NCBI RefSeq assembly: GCF_027941955.1
Contig: NZ_CP115960.1
Location: 2,790,001 to 2,854,000, forward strand
Direction: 5' to 3'
DNA: 64,000 nucleotides
From: Sphingomonas sp. 7/4-4
GTDB taxonomy: Bacteria; Pseudomonadota; Alphaproteobacteria; Sphingomonadales; Sphingomonadaceae
Each line of letters opens with the position of its first letter. Position 1 is the first letter of the stretch. A program made the translations under genes and the position numbers. The notes under the pieces were generated by a model. It did not search any database, was not told the origin of the DNA, and saw only the letters and a program-made list of their open reading frames with translations. This document shows positions 57,569-64,000 of the stretch, piece by piece.

Positions 57569-57880
57569 TCACACCGCCAGCGGCTCCAGCCCCAGCCCCA
57601 CCGCAAGGTCGTTCCACGCCGGGTTCTCCCGCTCGATCAGATTGCGCTTCCAGTCGCGCCGCCAGCGCTTGAGCTGCTTCTCGCGCGCGATCGCGCCTTC
57701 CATCGATTCCCCGGTCTCGAAATAGACCAGCCGGTAGATGCGGTGCTTCTTGGTGTGCCCGTCGAACGTGCCTTCGCGGTGCTGGAGAATGCGGGCGATC
57801 AGGTTTGAAGTCACGCCGACATACAGCGCGCCGTTGTAGCGGTTTGCGAGGATGTAGACGCAGGGCGTGCCAAGGATCAT
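57569..57880 (-). CDS. GIY-YIG nuclease family protein (URI/UvrC-N type)
   Basis: 103-residue single-domain GIY-YIG nuclease. The motif pair is VYILANRYNGALYVGVTSN (VYI and YVG replacing GIY-YIG), followed by the Arg in LIARILQHREG, HRIYRLVYFET and the catalytic Glu in EGAIAREKQLKRWRRDWK. ATG 57880 is the family-like start; the frame extends further upstream through the repeat (giving the odd string RHPGLVPGSTGR), which I regard as non-coding. GC-rich like the host. Confidence 0.9.
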   Translation of the reverse strand: MILGTPCVYILANRYNGALYVGVTSNLIARILQHREGTFDGHTKKHRIYRLVYFETGESMEGAIAREKQLKRWRRDWKRNLIERENPAWNDLAVGLGLEPLAV

Positions 57881-57900
57881 CGGCTGTGCAGCCTGTCGCC

Positions 57901-57932
57901 CGGTGGACCCCGGCACAAGGCCGGGGTGACGG
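57901..57932. repeat. Family C palindromic repeat, right copy of the GIY-YIG element
   Basis: Exact reverse complement of 57528-57559 over 32 bases, with hairpin accccggc-acaag-gccggggt. Lies 20 bases upstream of the GIY-YIG ATG. Confidence 0.95.
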
Positions 57933-58022
57933 AGCTGGACGGAAACCACACCGATCCGGACACACTTGCCGCGCAACGCCCGCCCACGCATAGTTCGGCA
58001 AGTCGACGGATTGGGGATCACG

Positions 58023-58181
58023 ATGCGGCGCATCTTGGGAATAGCAGTGGCCGTGCTGCTCATCGCCGGCGCGGGCGTTTACGCGTTCCACGACCAGATC
58101 TGGCCCGACACCAGCGGCCCGCATCGCGGCGCCGGGGGCACCGCCGGGGACAATCTCGGCAAGAAGCGGGGTGGCGGCTGA
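58023..58181 (+). CDS. Small single-pass membrane or secreted protein (52 aa)
   Basis: 52 residues: a hydrophobic N-terminal helix (ILGIAVAVLLIAGAGVYAF) and a Gly/basic tail (GTAGDNLGKKRGGG). Unrecognised. ATG 58023 with GGGGATCAC upstream. It is convergent with the DUF1905 gene. Confidence 0.6.
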   Translation: MRRILGIAVAVLLIAGAGVYAFHDQIWPDTSGPHRGAGGTAGDNLGKKRGGG

Positions 58182-58201
58182 GCGCGCCGCCCTCGACCCC
58201 G

Positions 58202-58527
58202 CTAGACCCAGATCCCCACTTCCACCAAATCCCCTCACCCACGCCGGCCTTGCGCCGCACCTCGGCCTTGACCGGCAGCAGATAGCCCCCGCTTTCCTTG
58301 TGCGGGAATACCGAGCTGTCGAACGCCACGCCGTCGACGCTCGCGCGGACCCGCACCGATCCGAACCCCCGCGCTCCGCCCATCGCGCGCAGCTCGAAAG
58401 CCCGCGCGCGGATCGCGTCCGCCGCCTCCCCCACAATCGTCACGAAATACCAGCTCGCCTTGGCCGGCGGCTCGGGCGTCCAGCGCCACAGCTCGGTCTC
58501 GAGCACCAAGGGCGCATCGTCGGTCAT
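58202..58527 (-). CDS. DUF1905 domain protein (one-base frameshift)
   Basis: About 108 residues with the DUF1905 pattern: VLETELWRWTPEPPAKASWY, FVTIVGEAADAIRARA, GFGSVRVRASVDGVAFDSSV and FPHKESGGYLLPVKAEVRRK. The frame breaks at the C run 58231-58234; adding one base yields VGEGDLVEVGIWV and a stop at 58202-58204. Small beta-barrel family of unknown role. Its ATG overlaps the folK stop (ATGA). Confidence 0.85.
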
Positions 58528-58987
58528 CGCCGCCCCAGCCGCGCCGCCAATTGCCGCACGCTGAGCCCGCTCACCGGATCGCGCCACTCGGGCACCACCG
58601 CCAGCAGCGGCCGCAGCACGAAATCGCGTTCCCGGAACGCGGCATGCGGCACGGTGAGGCGCTTCTCGCCCCAGGCGCCTTCGGACCAAAGGATGATGTC
58701 GAGATCGATCACCCGCGCCGCCCAGCTCCGCCCGCGCCGCCGACCGAACGCCCGCTCGATTGCCTTCAGCCGCGCGAGCAACGCCGGCGGTTCCTCGTCG
58801 CTCTCGATCAGCGCGGCGGCATTGGCGAAGCGGCGCTTCGAGGGCCGAGCGGCGGCGTGCGCAACACCGGCGACACTGCGACCACGCCGCCCAAAGCCGC
58901 GAGCGCCGCGGCCACTTCGGCCTCGGGACTGCCATGGCGCCCCCGGCGATTGGAGCCCAGCGCGATGACATAACTTGTTGTCGGCAC
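58524..58987 (-). CDS. folK: HPPK, folate biosynthesis pyrophosphokinase (one-base frameshift)
   Basis: 2-amino-4-hydroxy-6-hydroxymethyldihydropteridine diphosphokinase. The N-terminus reads VIALGSNRRGRHG and the second half has the signature RVIDLDIILWSEG with RLTVPHAAFRERDFVLRPLL. The frame breaks at the G run 58842-58844; adding one base restores TPPLGPSKRRFANAAALIES and a total of about 154 residues. GTG 58987 is the likely start. Overlaps the DUF1905 gene by four bases and is divergent from the uracil-DNA glycosylase gene. Confidence 0.92.
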
Positions 58988-59010
58988 GTCCCCGGGACTA
59001 TCGCGGCTCC

Positions 59011-59655
59011 ATGCCCGCGCCAAGCCCTTTGCCCGATCACGATTGCCCGCTCTGCCCGCGGCTGGCGGCGCTGCGCACCAGCCTCCGCACCGAGCATCCC
59101 GACTGGTGGAACGCCCCGGTCCCCGCGCTCGGCGATCCGGATCCCTGGCTGGTGATCATCGGCCTCGCCCCCGGCAAAAACGGCGCCAACCGCACCGGCC
59201 GCGCCTTCACCGGCGACGCCTCGGGCGACCTGCTGTTCGCGACGCTGGCGAAGTTCGGCCTGGCCGATCAAGGTGAGCCGCAGGGCGTATTGATCCTCAA
59301 CGCCGTCAAATGCCTGCCACCCGACAACAAGCCGGTACCCGCCGAAATCCACGCCTGCCGCGACTTCCTCACCGCCGAGATCGCCGCTCTGCCCTCGTCC
59401 CGGATCTTCGTCGCATTGGGCGAGATCGCGCACCAGTCGGCGGTCAAGGCATTGGGCGGGCGCCTGCCCAAGGCACGCTTCGGCCATCTCGCCGAGCATC
59501 GCCTGCCCGGCGGGCGGGTGCTGATCGATAGCTATCACTGCTCGCGCTACAACCAGAATACCGGCCGCCTGACGCCCGGGATGTTCGAGGCAGTGTTCGC
59601 CCGCGCGCTGGCGATCCACGAGAGCATCGGCGACGATGCCGGGAATCAGCGCTAG
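59011..59655 (+). CDS. Uracil-DNA glycosylase, family 5-like
   Basis: 214-residue Fe-S-type uracil-DNA glycosylase, removing uracil and other deaminated bases. Cluster Cys residues in HDCPLCPRL and NAVKCLPPDNK, motif VIIGLAPGKNGANRTGRAFT, and the C-terminal DSYHCSRYNQNTG. The AP-G-K-N-G-A-N motif and the HCSRYN block fit family 5 (UdgB). ATG 59011; a longer ATG-like start is not family-like. Confidence 0.9.
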   Translation: MPAPSPLPDHDCPLCPRLAALRTSLRTEHPDWWNAPVPALGDPDPWLVIIGLAPGKNGANRTGRAFTGDASGDLLFATLAKFGLADQGEPQGVLILNAVKCLPPDNKPVPAEIHACRDFLTAEIAALPSSRIFVALGEIAHQSAVKALGGRLPKARFGHLAEHRLPGGRVLIDSYHCSRYNQNTGRLTPGMFEAVFARALAIHESIGDDAGNQR

Positions 59656-59668
59656 CGGCTATCGACAT

Positions 59669-59834
59669 TCACTTCCCTCTCCCGTCGGGAGAGGGTTGCG
59701 CAGACTTGGGTCTTGCGCAGCAAGGCCTTAGTCGGAGCTGGATGAGGGGATCGCCTTCTCGATAGCAGGACACCCTCACCCAGCTCCGCTAGGCAGCGAG
59801 CTGCCAAGCTTCGCTACCTCTCCCACCGGGAGAG
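59669..59834. repeat. Family B-type palindromic repeats between udg and aguB
   Basis: Facing modules: ccctctcccgtcgggagagg at the left and cctctcccaccgggagagg at the right (ending about 59834), with hairpins in between (a cgcagac/gtcttgcg-like stem, and gcttggcagctc-type stems near 59790-59812). Related to the repeats around the DUF559 gene, but here no gene lies between. The rest of the 354-base gap (59656-60009) shows nothing further. Confidence 0.75.
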
Positions 59835-60009
59835 GAGAAGAGCTGCCGAATGCCCACGCCACCCAAGGCTTCCAATGTAGGAAATGCTGTGCTGTGGTCT
59901 CCCGGCTCTTTGAATCGGTCAGGCTAAGCGGCGGCTTTTCGCGCAACATGCTTTCCCGAACGCGCAATTTTCGTTCGAGAACGATGCGACTTCCGCAAAC
60001 CGAGTCAAT

Positions 60010-60858
<849 letters not shown>

Positions 60859-60869
60859 GGTCAGCGCAT

Positions 60870-61334
60870 TTAGTCGATGTCGGCCCGGTTGCCACCCTGC
60901 GCGGGCAGAATATCGAAGTGGTGAACCCGGCGCCCCTCGCCGAACCGCGCGTAGAGCGCCTGCGCCGCCGCGTCGTCGTCATCGGCCTGGACGAAGATCG
61001 CGGATGCGCCGAGCTTCGTAGCGAGCCCGCCGAGCGCCTCGATCAGTGCGCTCGCCACGCCGCGGCGCCGATGCGCTTCGGCGACGGCAAGGTCATAGAG
61101 GTACAGCTCGTCACGCGCCGGATCCACGTGCGGAAGCGCATAGGCGAGCAGCCCGCCGACCAGTTCGCCGCCGTCCTCCGCGACCAGCAGGATCACCTCG
61201 GCGCGCGCGAGAAGCCGTTCGAACCCGGCATCTGCCGCCATGCGCCCGGGCTGCTCGAAGGCTTCGTCGAACAACGCCTTCAGCCGGCCCAGCACGGCGG
61301 CATCACCCGCACCGAGCCGGCGGACGCCGATCAC
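60870..61334 (-). CDS. GNAT acetyltransferase, AAC(3)-I-like, in the agmatine operon
   Basis: 154-residue single-domain N-acetyltransferase: ELYLYDLAVAEAHRRRGVAS with ALIEALGGLATKLGASAIFV, the acetyl-CoA-binding region, and a D-rich strand VQADDDDAAAQALYARFG. Related to the AAC(3)-I family that acetylates aminoglycosides; in this operon a polyamine-related substrate is equally likely. Its ATG overlaps the aguA stop (61331-61334), so it is translated with aguA. Confidence 0.85.
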   Translation of the reverse strand: MIGVRRLGAGDAAVLGRLKALFDEAFEQPGRMAADAGFERLLARAEVILLVAEDGGELVGGLLAYALPHVDPARDELYLYDLAVAEAHRRRGVASALIEALGGLATKLGASAIFVQADDDDAAAQALYARFGEGRRVHHFDILPAQGGNRADID

Positions 61335-62305
61335 AGCCGCGGGAGCTGCTGGCTGATGCAGTGGAAGCTCCCGCCGCCGGTCAGGATATGGTCGGCACGC
61401 TGGCCGACAACCTGACGGCCCGGGAAAAGCTCCGCGAGCGCGGCGATTGCCGCGTCGTCATTCGCCTGGCCATAGACCGGCACCACGATCGCGGCGTTGC
61501 CGATATAGAAGTTCATGTAGCTCGCGGGCACGATCTCCTCCTCGGGGCTGAGCACCCGGCCCGGCGAGGGGAAGCGGACGACTTCAACTCCGAAGCCCCG
61601 CGCGCGCTGCGCGGCGTCCTGATAGACGCGCCAGTTCGGATCGTTGTCGGTCGCCTCGGGGATCAGCAGCCGGTTCTCGCCCACGAAGCGCGCGAGATTG
61701 TCGACATGGCCGTCGGTATGATCGTTGACCAGCCCGTCACCGAGCCACAGCACCCGGGTATAGCCGAGATCGGCGGCGAGCAGCGCCTCGACATCGGCCT
61801 TGCTCAGGCTCGGATTGCGATTGGGGTTGAGCAGGCATTGCTCGGTGGTGACGCACAGCCCGGTGCCGTCGCCGTCGACCGCACCGCCCTCGAGGATCCA
61901 GGGATGCGCCTCGACGCCCAGCTGCGCGCGCTTCGCCAGCCGCAGGCCGACATCCGAATCGCCCTCGAGATCGTATTTCCCGCCCCAGCCGTTGAAGCGG
62001 AAGTCATGCGCCCGGCCCGCGCCGTCGACGATCGGCCCGGTATCGCGCAGCCAGATGTCGCCGAACGGTTCGATCACGATATGCGCACTGCCGCCGGCAT
62101 AGCTGATCGCCGCAGCGGCCGCCTCTTCGTCGGCGGCGACGAGGATCACCTTCTCGCCGCGCCCGTCGGCATGGACCGCCCGGGCGAAGGCGGCGACTTC
62201 CTTGCGCGCGGGCTCGAGGTCTTCGAGCCACAATTCGGGGTGGCTGGGAAAGCCGATCCAGACGGCGTCGTGCAAAGCCCATTCGGGCGGAGGCGGCTGA
62301 GTCAT
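61331..62305 (-). CDS. aguA: Agmatine deiminase
   Basis: Converts agmatine to N-carbamoylputrescine, the first step before AguB. 324 residues, guanidino-group-modifying fold: FGDIWLRDTGPIV, RFNGWGGKY, VNDHTDGHVDNLARFVG and the catalytic-Cys motif ILTGGGSFHCISQQLP. ATG 62305 begins MTQPPPPEWALHDAVWIGFP, as in the family; the frame continues upstream without family resemblance. Confidence 0.95.
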   Translation of the reverse strand: MTQPPPPEWALHDAVWIGFPSHPELWLEDLEPARKEVAAFARAVHADGRGEKVILVAADEEAAAAAISYAGGSAHIVIEPFGDIWLRDTGPIVDGAGRAHDFRFNGWGGKYDLEGDSDVGLRLAKRAQLGVEAHPWILEGGAVDGDGTGLCVTTEQCLLNPNRNPSLSKADVEALLAADLGYTRVLWLGDGLVNDHTDGHVDNLARFVGENRLLIPEATDNDPNWRVYQDAAQRARGFGVEVVRFPSPGRVLSPEEEIVPASYMNFYIGNAAIVVPVYGQANDDAAIAALAELFPGRQVVGQRADHILTGGGSFHCISQQLPRL

Positions 62306-62315
62306 GCGCGCGCTC

Positions 62316-63944
<1,629 letters not shown>

Positions 63945-64000
63945 GGAGAACTCCTGGGATGGGATTGTCGCGAGTGTGGCAGCGCGCTGGAGCACCGGCA

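Larger units (their letters stand above)
57528..57932 (-). mobile_element. 405-bp candidate element: GIY-YIG nuclease gene between perfect 32-bp inverted repeats
   Basis: One nuclease gene, 57569-57880, lies between perfect 32-base inverted repeats, each itself a hairpin. The spacing is 9 bases on the stop side and 20 bases on the start side. It was laid down at the end of the AT-rich AlbA_2 unit. The same layout, with a different repeat family and a different nuclease, occurs at 53684-54172. No target-site duplication is obvious. Mobility is inferred from structure. Confidence 0.6.

Noticed and set aside
57881..58063. Upstream extension of the GIY-YIG protein
   Set aside because: The extra residues are translated from the palindromic repeat and unrelated DNA; the nuclease domain starts at ATG 57880.

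Overview
The window is GC-rich DNA from an alphaproteobacterium, most likely a sphingomonad. Pointers are the spinster-type MFS protein, the isoquinoline-oxidoreductase-like molybdoenzyme, a ZnuD-like TonB receptor, many short proteins with an EVVVTG motif, and the gene repertoire in general. No rRNA, tRNA, CRISPR array, transposase or phage module was found. Most of the window is ordinary chromosomal metabolism, with a few accessory patches.

Layout. 1-7141: LMW phosphatase (cut by the edge), MFS transporter, a secreted unknown protein, a GH43 glycosidase and a D-aminoacylase-type amidohydrolase. 7138-10382: an accessory group on the minus strand (HExxH protein, secreted NTF2-like protein, a 49-residue peptide, asparagine-synthetase-like enzyme) that looks like an undescribed peptide-modification locus. 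10825-16023: secreted serine hydrolase, Cu/Zn SOD, unknown proteins and a class 3 lipase. 16175-18466: small ORF, Phd/Doc-like toxin-antitoxin pair and an AT-richer orphan AAA ATPase with its own inverted-repeat operator. 18775-30178: aconitase, FKBP, MTA phosphorylase with an amino-acid permease, rhodanese, HWE/HisKA_2 kinase, and a molybdenum hydroxylase with its di-haem cytochrome. 30270-36173: ECF sigma, VWA lipoprotein, a TM/TPR protein and a ZnuD-like receptor. 36197-48136: PAP2, GalE, MsrA, aquaporin, TsaC/Sua5, acyl-CoA dehydrogenase, amidase, ChrA, EmrA. 48129-56339: EmrB, DHFR-like protein with a divergent HxlR regulator, and NrdA and NrdB separated by a nuclease element and small genes. 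56343-63944: AlbA_2-domain gene, GIY-YIG element, DUF1905, FolK, uracil-DNA glycosylase, the agmatine pathway (AguA, GNAT, AguB) and an M28 peptidase.

Two patterns run through the window. First, at least 21 genes or gene segments appear broken by a one-base frame change, nearly all explained by one missing base in a short homopolymer (usually G or C). Restoring the base gives a full-length family member each time. This points to an unpolished assembly rather than mass gene decay; I annotate these as single genes and give each break. Second, there are many palindromic, REP-like repeats. Two small, unrelated nuclease genes (DUF559/Vsr-like at 53738-54112 and GIY-YIG at 57569-57880) are each packed tightly between inverted copies of such repeats, with exactly 9 bases between stop codon and repeat in both. 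I consider these two elements and the 49-residue peptide locus the most novel content.
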